This document shows positions 43,211 to 51,367 of a stretch of DNA of 53,369 nucleotides, piece by piece (the first letter of the stretch is position 1; every line of letters starts with the position of its first letter). A model generated the notes under the pieces. It made no database searches. It was given only the letters and a program-made list of their open reading frames with translations, and was not told where the DNA came from. Origin of the DNA: Bacillota bacterium. Its GTDB lineage: Bacteria; Bacillota; Clostridia; Clostridiales; Clostridiaceae. Location: positions 1 through 53,369 of the forward strand of contig JAUZPI010000023.1 in the NCBI GenBank assembly GCA_030706015.1. Direction: 5' to 3'. The position numbers were made by a program, and so were the translations under genes.

Positions 43211-45247
43211 ATGGATATTTATAATGATGTAGGCTGTATTAAGGGTATAGGTCCTAAGACTAAAGATACCCTTAACAAATGTGGTATTTATAGCATTTTA
43301 GATTTACTTCTCTACTTTCCTAGAGACTATGAAATGGTCTCATATGCAAAAAACTCATCAGAATTTGCAGAAGGTGAAAAAGTAATAGTAAAATGCATAG
43401 TAAAGAGTATTGAAAGAGATCAAAGAACCAAAAATAATAAAGTGGTATCTACTATTGTTTTTGCAGCTGGAGATAAATTATTATATGGAAAATGGTTTAA
43501 TCAGCCCTTTATTAAAAATAAATTTAAAATAAATAATGAGTATTTAATTATGGGAAAGATCAAATATATTAAAAACTATGCAGTTATCACTAGCCCAGTT
43601 GAACTGAAAAACAATCCGGTAAGTCAAGATAATATTATTCCTAAATATTCTCTTAAGGGTAGTCTCACAAATAAATTAATGTTTAATTTAATATCTGAAG
43701 CATTAAATCAGATTAAAATTACTGAAAATCTTCCAGAATGGATTGTGAGAAAATATAAGTTCTGTACTCTGGACGAAGCAATAAGAAATGTACATAGACC
43801 GCAAAATAGGGATGATCTCAATAAAGGTCTACAAAGACTAAAATTTCAGGAGTTATTTGCATACTCCATGAAAATATTAGTTTTAAAAGATTTTATAAAT
43901 AAAAATAAACATGGTATACCATTTAAAATTGCACCAGAATTAAAAGACTTTAAGGATAATCTTCCTTTTCAGTTAACAAATGCACAAACTAGGGTAGTTA
44001 GAGAAATTCTAATTGATGAAAAAAAGCCTGCCTCTATGAATAGATTAGTTCAAGGGGATGTAGGCAGCGGAAAAACAATTATAGCACTAATTGCAATATT
44101 TAATATCATAAAAAATGGATATCAAGCTGCCTTTATGGCACCTACTGAAATATTAGCTAATCAGCATTATGAGGAAGCGAAAAAGTTATTAGAAAAATTT
44201 GATGTAAAAGTAAAATTGTTGACTGGAAGTGTATCTGCAAAGAACAAGGAAAGAATAAAAAATGAGATTAAAAATGGAGAAATTGATTTGTTAATTGGTA
44301 CCCATGCAATCATAGAGGATAATGTTGAGTTTGATAATTTAGGAATTGTAGTTACTGATGAACAACATAGATTTGGTGTACTACAGAGAAATAAATTATT
44401 TAATAAGGGAAATAATATGGATGTGCTTGTAATGACTGCTACACCAATTCCAAGAACTTTAGCTTTGTTTCTTTATGGAGATTTAGATATATCAATAATT
44501 GATGAATTACCACCAGGCCGACAAAAGATAGATACCTATTATATTGATGAAGACGATAAAGAAAGAGTATATAATTTTGCAGTGTCACAAATCAATGAAG
44601 GAAGGCAAATATATGTAGTATGCCCTTTAGTGGAAGAAAACGAAGAACTTCAGCTTAGTTCTGTGGAGACGTTATACAACGAAGTGAAGGAGCAATACTT
44701 CAAAGATATTAGTGTTGAAATGCTCCATGGAAAGATGTCGCCAAAAGTAAAAGATGAGATTATGCAGAGGTTTAAAAAGGGAGAAGTGAAGGTTTTGGTA
44801 TCTACAACAGTAATAGAAGTTGGTGTTAATGTACCAAATGCCAGTGTTATGATAATAGAAAATGCTGAAAGATTTGGCTTAGCACAACTGCACCAGCTTA
44901 GAGGAAGAGTTGGACGAGGGGAATATAAGTCATACTGTATATTAATTGCAAAAATTAAAAGTGAAATAACAAAAAAAAGAATGGAAATAATGCAAAATAG
45001 TAATGATGGATTTTATATTGCTGAGCAGGATCTAAGGATAAGAGGAACTGGTGAGATGTTCGGCTACAGGCAAAGCGGAGATAATGGTTTAGTGTTAGCA
45101 GACTTAGTAGAGGACATCAATTTATTAAAAGATGCTAATATCGAGGCTCAAAGATTAATAAATAGTGAAAATGACGATGACATTAGAATAAAAAATGAAA
45201 TTATGAAAAAATTAGAGGAATCCACAAAATACATATGCTTTAATTAA
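43211..45247 (+). CDS. recG: ATP-dependent DNA helicase RecG
   Basis: RecG remodels stalled replication forks and recombination junctions. The 678-residue protein has the N-terminal wedge (GCIKGIGPKTKDTLNKCGI, DLLLYFPRDYE), Walker A QGDVGSGKTI, the DEQH box VVTDEQHRFGVLQR, MTATPIPRTLAL, and motifs V/VI (TTVIEVGVNVPNAS, QLHQLRGRVGRG). ATG 43211 is chosen, with GGAG 8 bases upstream; the upstream ATG at 43163 would add a hydrophobic stretch not found in RecG. A SASP gene follows on the same strand. Confidence 0.95.
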   Translation: MDIYNDVGCIKGIGPKTKDTLNKCGIYSILDLLLYFPRDYEMVSYAKNSSEFAEGEKVIVKCIVKSIERDQRTKNNKVVSTIVFAAGDKLLYGKWFNQPFIKNKFKINNEYLIMGKIKYIKNYAVITSPVELKNNPVSQDNIIPKYSLKGSLTNKLMFNLISEALNQIKITENLPEWIVRKYKFCTLDEAIRNVHRPQNRDDLNKGLQRLKFQELFAYSMKILVLKDFINKNKHGIPFKIAPELKDFKDNLPFQLTNAQTRVVREILIDEKKPASMNRLVQGDVGSGKTIIALIAIFNIIKNGYQAAFMAPTEILANQHYEEAKKLLEKFDVKVKLLTGSVSAKNKERIKNEIKNGEIDLLIGTHAIIEDNVEFDNLGIVVTDEQHRFGVLQRNKLFNKGNNMDVLVMTATPIPRTLALFLYGDLDISIIDELPPGRQKIDTYYIDEDDKERVYNFAVSQINEGRQIYVVCPLVEENEELQLSSVETLYNEVKEQYFKDISVEMLHGKMSPKVKDEIMQRFKKGEVKVLVSTTVIEVGVNVPNASVMIIENAERFGLAQLHQLRGRVGRGEYKSYCILIAKIKSEITKKRMEIMQNSNDGFYIAEQDLRIRGTGEMFGYRQSGDNGLVLADLVEDINLLKDANIEAQRLINSENDDDIRIKNEIMKKLEESTKYICFN

Positions 45248-45348
45248 TTATTGCTAGTTTAAATCCAAAATACGATGGGTATTATAATAATGCATTAGGA
45301 AGCTAAGCAGCAATCTAATAAAACATATGTGTATTTGGAGGTGCTGTT

Positions 45349-45567
45349 ATGAGTAATTCCAGTGGATCAAGAAACAGAAAATTAGTACCTGAAGCTAGGT
45401 ATGCCCTTGAAAAATTTAAATATGAAGCAGCAGATGAAGTAGGTGTTCATGTGCCTGAAAATGATTATTGGGGTGATATGACATCTAGGGAATGTGGTTC
45501 AGTTGGAGGGCAGATGGTGAAGCGTATGATTGAAATGGCCGAGGAAGAACTTATGAGAAGAAGCTAG
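45349..45567 (+). CDS. Alpha/beta-type small acid-soluble spore protein
   Basis: Alpha/beta SASPs coat DNA in the dormant spore and are degraded by the protease GPR at germination. The 72-residue protein has KLVPEARYALEKFKYEAADEVGV (quoted to 20: LVPEARYALEKFKYEAADEV) and TSRECGSVGGQMVKRMIEMAEE, matching both conserved blocks. The GPR cleavage region reads KYE-AA where Bacillus has KFE-IA, and the DYWGDM insert plus a Cys before GSVGG resemble a clostridial subgroup. TTGGAGG precedes the ATG. It should be SigG-dependent, but I could not find a clear SigG promoter. Confidence 0.93.
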   Translation: MSNSSGSRNRKLVPEARYALEKFKYEAADEVGVHVPENDYWGDMTSRECGSVGGQMVKRMIEMAEEELMRRS

Positions 45568-45589
45568 CTAACAAAATATTTGATAAATA

Positions 45590-45609
45590 GGGAGCGTAAT
45601 GCTCCCTTT
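45590..45609 (+). terminator. Terminator after the SASP gene
   Basis: GGGAGC (45590-45595), GTAAT, GCTCCC (45601-45606) then TTTC. Confidence 0.7.
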
Positions 45610-45624
45610 CTTGCAATAAATAAA

Positions 45625-45653
45625 AAATAAGAACGGATACACCGTTCTTATTT
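45625..45653 (-). terminator. Second perfect hairpin, oriented as a minus-strand terminator
   Basis: AAATAAGAACGG (45625-45636), ATACA, CCGTTCTTATTT (45642-45653) is a perfect 12-base stem. Only on the minus strand is it followed by a T-rich tract (complement of 45611-45624), although no gene is evident on that strand to the right. Confidence 0.5.
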
Positions 45654-45828
45654 GAGGAGAATTTGAGGAAGAGCCATTTGGCATTATTAGTATTGACGTT
45701 AAAATAATAAAGTATTCATAAAATTAAGAAATATTTATAAAAGTTAATAGCATAAAATAAGTTTTGTATATATTGCGCATATATGCTAAAATATTATGGA
45801 AATGTTACTTGCGAAGGAGGTAACTTAT

Positions 45829-46395
45829 ATGAGAATAATTGCAGGTCTTGCAAAAGGCAGAAAAATCATGTCACCTGAAGGGTCGGAAACTACAAGACCT
45901 ACCTTAGATAGAGTAAAAGAATCCATGTTTAGTATTATTCAAAATTACGTACCAGATGCAGTAGTACTAGATGCATTTGCTGGTACTGGAAGTTTAGGTC
46001 TAGAGGCGGCTAGCAGAGGTGCACAAAAGTCATATCTCGTAGATAAGAGTTCTACTACATTTGAACTATTGAAAAAAAATGTTGATAATTTAAAGTTTAA
46101 TGATATTTGCGAATGCATAAATATGGACTCTTATAGAGCATTAACGTACCTTTCTGAAAAAGGTATGGTTTTTGATTTGATTTTTATAGATCCACCATAT
46201 TGCAAAGAAATGATTCCTCCAGCTATTGAAATTATACAGGAAAAGAAATTATTAGTTAGTAATGGACTTATTGTTACGAAAATAGATTCTATTGAAGAAA
46301 TATATAATGGTACTGATGAAATAATTTTAGTTGATCATAGAAAATATGGAAATACCACAGTATGTTTCTATAGGTATAAGGAGGACTTAAGGTGA
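45829..46395 (+). CDS. rsmD: 16S rRNA m2G966 methyltransferase RsmD
   Basis: RsmD methylates a guanine of 16S rRNA. The 188-residue protein starts MRIIAGLAKGRKI and has the TRPTLDRVKESMFSII segment, SAM-binding DAFAGTGSLGLEAASRGA and the catalytic DPPY in FIDPPYCKEM. ATG 45829 is preceded by AAGGAGG at 8 bases; ATG 45796 is upstream of that site. coaD overlaps its end by 4 bases, a pairing seen in many Firmicutes. Confidence 0.95.
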   Translation: MRIIAGLAKGRKIMSPEGSETTRPTLDRVKESMFSIIQNYVPDAVVLDAFAGTGSLGLEAASRGAQKSYLVDKSSTTFELLKKNVDNLKFNDICECINMDSYRALTYLSEKGMVFDLIFIDPPYCKEMIPPAIEIIQEKKLLVSNGLIVTKIDSIEEIYNGTDEIILVDHRKYGNTTVCFYRYKEDLR

Positions 46396-46877
46396 AGACG
46401 GCTGTTTATCCTGGAAGCTTTGATCCTATAACAAATGGGCATTTAGATATTATTGAAAGAGCATCAAATGTTTTCGATGAAGTTATTGTTCTAGTATTAG
46501 TTAATCCAAATAAGCAAGGTTTATTTTCTATAGAGGAAAGAGTGGAATTAATCAAAAGAGTTGTAAAAGATAAAAAAAATGTTAAAGTTCAATGTTCAAG
46601 TGAATTGCTAGTGAATTTCATGAAAACAGTGAATGCAAATATAATTATAAAAGGATTAAGAGCTGTATCTGATTTTGAATATGAATTTCAAATGGCACTA
46701 ATGAATAATAAACTAGATCCTAATGTAGAAACAGTATTTATGATGACTAATGCTCAATATTCATTTTTAAGTTCATCCTCAGTAAAGCAGGTAGCTATAT
46801 TTGGCGGATGCATTCAGGGCCTAGTACCAGACGAAATAATATGGGATATCATGGAGAAGATAAAACAAAAATATTAG
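46392..46877 (+). CDS. coaD: Phosphopantetheine adenylyltransferase
   Basis: CoaD joins ATP and 4'-phosphopantetheine to give dephospho-CoA, downstream of CoaBC (27502). The 161-residue nucleotidyltransferase has the T14-N-G-H17 motif in GSFDPITNGHLDII and the C-terminal FLSSSSVKQVA, equivalent to the ISST signature. Start is GTG at 46392, within the end of rsmD. Confidence 0.96.
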   Translation: MKTAVYPGSFDPITNGHLDIIERASNVFDEVIVLVLVNPNKQGLFSIEERVELIKRVVKDKKNVKVQCSSELLVNFMKTVNANIIIKGLRAVSDFEYEFQMALMNNKLDPNVETVFMMTNAQYSFLSSSSVKQVAIFGGCIQGLVPDEIIWDIMEKIKQKY

Positions 46878-46891
46878 GGGGATATTTTATA

Positions 46892-47449
46892 ATGAATGTT
46901 ATGAAATTATTAGAATATTTACAGGATATCTTAGACACATCTCATAAAATCCCGCTGACAGGTAAAGTAACAGTAAGCAGAAAAGAGATTTCAAAAATCA
47001 TAAATCAAATAATTAATGATCTGCCGGATGAACTTAAAAAGGCGCAATGGATACTGGATGAGAAAGAAAGAATTATATCGGAAGCTATGAAAGAGGCTGA
47101 AATTGTTAAAGAACAAAGCATTGAAAGAGTAAAACGAGAAATACAGACTCATGATATAACAAGGACTGCACAAGTCAGAGCGGAAGAAATAATTTCCTCA
47201 GCTCAAAGAGAAGCGGATGAAATTATTTCTTCTGCACAAAGGGATTCAAAAGAAATTAGAATTGGTGCAAGAGATTATGCAGACGAGATTTTATGTGATC
47301 TTGAAAAACAAATTCAAAGTAAGATGGTTGCCATATTAGAAAATCTAAAATTGAATGTGGAACACTTTGCAAGTGAAATGCAAGATGAAGCAGCGACGAC
47401 TGTTGAAACTATAAGAGAAAATATTAAGGAACTAAGAAAAATCAAATAA
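46892..47449 (+). CDS. Coiled-coil protein downstream of coaD (ATPase-subunit-like)
   Basis: A 185-residue, highly charged, helical protein. Residues 5-50 form a conserved N-terminal segment (LLEYLQDILDTSHKIPLTGK, then EISKIINQIINDLPDELKKA), and residues 55-185 are a long coiled coil containing two near-identical EEIISSAQREADEIISSAQR units. Clostridial homologues beside coaD are often labelled ATPase or compared with V-ATPase subunit H or DivIVA, but no nucleotide-binding motif is visible, so that label is doubtful. ATG 46892 follows AGGGGG. The 3' end overlaps the convergent ylbJ by 18 bases. Confidence 0.75.
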   Translation: MNVMKLLEYLQDILDTSHKIPLTGKVTVSRKEISKIINQIINDLPDELKKAQWILDEKERIISEAMKEAEIVKEQSIERVKREIQTHDITRTAQVRAEEIISSAQREADEIISSAQRDSKEIRIGARDYADEILCDLEKQIQSKMVAILENLKLNVEHFASEMQDEAATTVETIRENIKELRKIK

Positions 47450-48595
47450 ATTTAGTAAAATTGTTAATACAAAAGGAATTATTAATATTATTGAACAGAT
47501 TATAAATAGTGATGAAATAGGTAGAATTTGTGTTTGCATAGAAGTACTTAAGGTGGCTAATGATCTATTATTTATTGTTAGCTGGTAAATAACAACTGAA
47601 AGTGCTGATGAAATTATTCCTTGAATAAATTTATTTTTAACATAAGTAACCATAGATAATTTATGCCTATAAGTAAAAGCGTAAACCTGGGTTATTATAC
47701 ATAAGCCACTAAATGTAACAAAAAAGCTTATAAAGATGATTTTAATTGACATTATTAAGTTAGAATTTGACACAAGGGAGCATCCATTGGTCATTTCTAC
47801 TACTCCAATTATAAAGGTTTCTATATAGGAATTAGATATTAGCGAATGAAATAAAGCTGTATTTTTTATCATATTTAGTAATACTGTAAATATTACAATG
47901 GATCCAAATATAGAAGTACATGAATTTAGTGAGTTATCAATACTTCTTTTAAATATTTCTCCTAGGTTTAATGGTGTATTATCAGATGCCTTAGTGTATC
48001 TTTTGCGATTAAAATCTGATGTTTTCTTATTATCTGGTTTTATAATTAAACCCATACATAGACATGAGAGATAATTTGAGATTAGCAATATATATGCAAC
48101 AGGGGGATTATTTAGCATAGAAATACCAACACTGCCAAGAATAAATAGAGGACTAGAGTTAGTAGCAATGTTTAATAATCTTTTACAAGTATTAAAATCT
48201 ATAATGCCGTCCTCATAAAGCTGGCAAGAGTATTTGGCTCCTAGAGGATATCCGCACAAAGCGCTTATCATGAGGACTAAACTACATTCCTTAGGAAGTT
48301 TCAGTGGTTTGCATAGGAAAGTTCCTAATAGCTTTGAATATATTTTTACTCCATTAAAATATATTATCAAATTGCATAAAATCATAAAAGGAAATAATGA
48401 AGGAAACACCTTGAAAAAAAATAGTTTGGCACCAGTTATTGCTGATTCAATACTTTGTTCAGGTTTCATAAGAATGTCTAATAGTAAGATACTTGTAAAC
48501 ATAACTATAACTAGATTCTTATTTATTTTTTGTAGTTTGTTTTGAAAAATTAATATTATTAATATAAATAATATTAAATAATATGTAATATTCAA
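47432..48595 (-). CDS. ylbJ: YlbJ, sporulation integral membrane protein
   Basis: YlbJ is a mother-cell membrane protein needed for proper cortex/coat formation in Bacillus. The 387-residue protein has about eight to ten hydrophobic helices and the family stretches KVFPSLFPFMILCNLI, SALCGYPLGAKYSCQLYEDG and NIATNSSPLFILGSVG. The two halves are typical of the nucleoside-recognition (Gate) domain family. TTG 48595 has AAAGGGG 8 bases upstream. It is on the minus strand and its end overlaps the coiled-coil gene, with no terminator between. Confidence 0.9.
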   Translation of the reverse strand: MNITYYLILFILIILIFQNKLQKINKNLVIVMFTSILLLDILMKPEQSIESAITGAKLFFFKVFPSLFPFMILCNLIIYFNGVKIYSKLLGTFLCKPLKLPKECSLVLMISALCGYPLGAKYSCQLYEDGIIDFNTCKRLLNIATNSSPLFILGSVGISMLNNPPVAYILLISNYLSCLCMGLIIKPDNKKTSDFNRKRYTKASDNTPLNLGEIFKRSIDNSLNSCTSIFGSIVIFTVLLNMIKNTALFHSLISNSYIETFIIGVVEMTNGCSLVSNSNLIMSIKIIFISFFVTFSGLCIITQVYAFTYRHKLSMVTYVKNKFIQGIISSALSVVIYQLTINNRSLATLSTSMQTQILPISSLFIICSIILIIPFVLTILLNLFDFS

Positions 48596-48670
48596 GCATA
48601 TAACCCCTTTGAAATTAGTCTTATATAAATATATTGCTGTTTAGAGATAATATAACTTTTACTTTTCAAT

Positions 48671-48712
48671 AAAAAAAGACCAATTATTTTAAAAAATGAT
48701 TGGTCTTTTTTT
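48671..48712. terminator. Bidirectional terminator at the tmcAL 3' end
   Basis: AAAAAAAGACCAAT (48671-48684) and ATTGGTCTTTTTTT (48699-48712) are exact reverse complements around a 14-base loop. The tmcAL stop codon lies in the loop region, so the gene's end forms part of its own terminator. Confidence 0.9.
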
Positions 48713-49903
48713 ATAATCATCCATTGGGTTTATATTAGAATTTAATAGGCTGTAGTATTTAGTACAATTTATATCTAAAACCAATGTATCACACAATTGT
48801 TTAGGTAGCTTCGTGTAAACTGGGATTTTGGTGTGTTGTTTAATTTGTTTCAATATTTGCAAACCAACCTTATTAAAACCTAAAACTCTTGCATAAGGAC
48901 AAGATAGTCTGCGCATTGCTTCGATATTAAAGTCCTCAAAACCACAAAATAACTGAGTAAGTATTCTAGATATTCTGGTATGGGTATAGCGTTTACTTTT
49001 TATGCTATTTACAATTTCATAATAGTCATTATCAGCACTTAAATGTTTTGTAATTTTGTTGTGAAGCCCTTCCTTAACATCAGGAATTCTTTCTAAGTCA
49101 CTTTTTTTAGTAAAAATTTTATATTTAAGAAAGTTGAGCATCTTATCAGAAAAAACAAAATTATTATTTGCGGCAGTTTCCTCAAGTATATTATAGGTGG
49201 AAGGGGATACATGTTCTTTAACTAAATGTAGATTTTTAAATTCTCCAATGTTTTTCCTAATGGCAGTGGCACTTGAAAATATATTAGATAATTCAGTACT
49301 ATTATAGTGGCTTCCCATTCTTTTAACTGTGAATGGAGTAATCTTACTATTTAGCTTTATTAAACTTTTGCAGTATTCTATACCAAGAATATTATTTGAG
49401 GTTTTTAGTAAATCTGATATATTTAAAAAGTCACTTTCTGTTTTGTTGCATAAATATTTATTAAGTGCCTTTTCTCTTGCTTTTGGAAAGGAATCTCCTA
49501 AATTTAAATATTCCTTTAGATATATCTTATATTCTACGGGTTCATTCTGAAGTAACTTAGCAACCTTCATTAAATTATCTATTTTTCCAGATTCACTTCC
49601 GAAACATAAACTATCTACGACTCCTAAATTATCAAGAAGGCTTACAGAACCGAAAGAAAAAAACTCCGCAGATGATAGACTATAAACAGCAGGTAATTCT
49701 ATTACTAAATCTATCCCACTTGATAATGCCATGCGAGTTCTAGACCACTTATCTAAAATGGCTGGTTCGCCTCTTTGTACAAAATTACCGCTCATAACAC
49801 AAATAATACCATCACACTTTGTTAAAGATTTAGTTTCATTGATATGATACTCATGTCCTTTATGTAGGGGATTATATTCAGCAATTATTGAAGATATATT
49901 CAT
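48689..49903 (-). CDS. tmcAL: tRNA(Met) cytidine acetate ligase TmcAL
   Basis: TmcAL (YlbM) makes N4-acetylcytidine at the wobble base of elongator tRNA-Met using acetate and ATP. The 404-residue protein has the nucleotidyltransferase core SIIAEYNPLHKGHEYHI with its H-x-G-H motif, then VMSGNFVQRGEPAILDKW and GIDLVIELPAVYSLSSAEFF, and the conserved FGSESG. ATG 49903 opens directly with the family start. Terminators isolate it from ylbJ, its usual neighbour. The acetate it needs is made by the divergent pta-ackA pair; regulation linking them is speculation. Confidence 0.92.
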   Translation of the reverse strand: MNISSIIAEYNPLHKGHEYHINETKSLTKCDGIICVMSGNFVQRGEPAILDKWSRTRMALSSGIDLVIELPAVYSLSSAEFFSFGSVSLLDNLGVVDSLCFGSESGKIDNLMKVAKLLQNEPVEYKIYLKEYLNLGDSFPKAREKALNKYLCNKTESDFLNISDLLKTSNNILGIEYCKSLIKLNSKITPFTVKRMGSHYNSTELSNIFSSATAIRKNIGEFKNLHLVKEHVSPSTYNILEETAANNNFVFSDKMLNFLKYKIFTKKSDLERIPDVKEGLHNKITKHLSADNDYYEIVNSIKSKRYTHTRISRILTQLFCGFEDFNIEAMRRLSCPYARVLGFNKVGLQILKQIKQHTKIPVYTKLPKQLCDTLVLDINCTKYYSLLNSNINPMDDYKKRPIIF

Positions 49904-50326
49904 TACAAATCACCAACCATTAAAAATATAGTATTAAAGCATTTCTATAAAATTATAACCATTAATTCGATAAAATAAAAGGGAGAGATGATAAAATGGG
50001 GAGATGAATAAATATTTGTAATTGAGAGAAAATTATCAATATATAAACTTCAAGCATAGAGAAAAAAATTATTCCATTTTAGTTGAAAAGTAAGTAATAA
50101 AAGCAGTATATTATATATAGTAAATATTATATCTAGTAAATATTATACCTGGCAAATTTTACATGTGTTATACTCTGTATTTTATATATGATATACTATA
50201 TACCATATATGCTGCGCTGAATATGTTTTATATATAATATAGTGTATGCACTATGCTTATTGTGATATATGTGTTATATTTTATGTAAAAATGTTTTCAG
50301 TTAAATAAGTGAAGGGAGAATTCGGC
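49904..50326. other. Long AT-rich intergenic region between tmcAL and pta
   Basis: About 420 bases without a convincing ORF. It separates divergent genes and must hold both promoters. It is extremely A/T-rich, full of short TATA palindromes, with the 16-base tandem repeats listed separately and two copies of TGTGTTATA (near 50164 and 50269). No clear cre site or riboswitch. Confidence 0.6.
50118..50165 (+). repeat. Three 16-base tandem repeats upstream of pta
   Basis: TAGTAAATATTATATC (50118-50133) and TAGTAAATATTATACC (50134-50149) differ at one base; TGGCAAATTTTACATG (50150-50165) is a diverged third copy. They may be iterated protein-binding sites or simple replication-slippage repeats. 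Confidence 0.65.
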
Positions 50327-51328
50327 ATGGATTTAATGGATAAAATATGGGATTTGGCTATAAATGATAGAAAAAAAATAGTTTTGGCAGAGGGAGTAGA
50401 AGAAAGAAACCTTTTAGCCTGTGGAAAGATACTGAAAGAAAAACTTGCAGATATTATTCTCATAGGTAATGAAAATACAATTAAAGAGAATGCATTAAAA
50501 TTAGGTGTTAATATAGATGGTGCTGAAATTAGAGATCCTCATACCTGGCATGGCACACCAGAATATGTAAACGCATTTTATGAATTAAGAAAAAATAAAG
50601 GCATGACAATAGAAAAAGCGGAAAAAGTTGTGAAAGATCCACTATATTTTGGAACAATGACTGTAAAGATGGGTGATGCTGATGGTATGGTATCAGGAGC
50701 TATTCATACAACAGGAGACTTATTAAGACCTGGATTACAAATAGTTAAAACTTCTCCAGGCGTTAATATAGTTTCTGGATTCTTTATAATGATGGTTCCA
50801 GATTGTGAGTACGGTGAAAGTGGATTATTATTATTTGCAGATTGTGCTGTTAACCCTAATCCTTCATCAGAAGAATTAGCTTCAATTGCTATATCTACTG
50901 CAGAAACAGCTAAGAAATTATTTGATTTAGATCCAAAAGTAGCAATGCTGTCATATTCAACAATGGGCAGTGCTAAGGGAGAACTAGTAGACAAAGTTAA
51001 AAATGCAACTGAGCTTGCAAAACAACTAAGACCTGACATTGATATAGATGGAGAGATGCAGTTAGATGCTGCTATAGAGAAGAAGGTAGCAAAATTAAAA
51101 GCACCTGGAAGTAATGTTGCTGGAAGTGCAAATGTATTAGTTTTTCCAGACTTGCAAACAGGTAATATTGGATACAAACTTGTTCAAAGATTTGCAAAGG
51201 CAAAAGCTATAGGACCAATTTGTCAAGGTTTTGCGAAGCCAATTAATGATTTATCAAGAGGATGTTCTTTTGAGGACATAGTAAATGTTGTTGCTATAAC
51301 AGCTGTTCAAGCACAACGTGGTGTATAA
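50327..51328 (+). CDS. pta: Phosphate acetyltransferase
   Basis: Pta converts acetyl-CoA and phosphate to acetyl phosphate, the first step of acetate formation. The 333-residue protein (short, single-domain type) starts MDLMDKIWDLAINDRKKIVL. It has GDADGMVSGAIHTTGDLLRPG, FADCAVNPNPSSEELA, STMGSAKGE and the DGEMQLDAAI segment typical of the family. ATG 50327 is behind GAAGGGAG; GTG 50309 lies within or before that site. ackA follows after 39 bases, completing the acetate/ATP module. Confidence 0.96.
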   Translation: MDLMDKIWDLAINDRKKIVLAEGVEERNLLACGKILKEKLADIILIGNENTIKENALKLGVNIDGAEIRDPHTWHGTPEYVNAFYELRKNKGMTIEKAEKVVKDPLYFGTMTVKMGDADGMVSGAIHTTGDLLRPGLQIVKTSPGVNIVSGFFIMMVPDCEYGESGLLLFADCAVNPNPSSEELASIAISTAETAKKLFDLDPKVAMLSYSTMGSAKGELVDKVKNATELAKQLRPDIDIDGEMQLDAAIEKKVAKLKAPGSNVAGSANVLVFPDLQTGNIGYKLVQRFAKAKAIGPICQGFAKPINDLSRGCSFEDIVNVVAITAVQAQRGV

Positions 51329-51367
51329 TACAATAATAAAAGAGAAATTTTAAGGGGGTATACTGAA

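Noticed and set aside
45248..45348. SigG promoter of the SASP gene
   Set aside because: CATATGT is present near 45323 but no acceptable -35 box lies 17-19 bases upstream.
45610..45690. Minus-strand ORF of about 38 codons reading through the double hairpin
   Set aside because: No ribosome-binding site, and its reading frame runs through the SASP terminator.
50283..50300. Possible CcpA cre site before pta (TGTAAAAATGTTTTCA)
   Set aside because: It lacks the central CG and has several mismatches to the consensus; in this A/T-rich DNA such matches are expected by chance.
50704..51177. Long minus-strand ORF (157 codons) inside pta
   Set aside because: It is antisense to conserved pta motifs, has no ribosome-binding site, and reads as low-complexity shadow protein.
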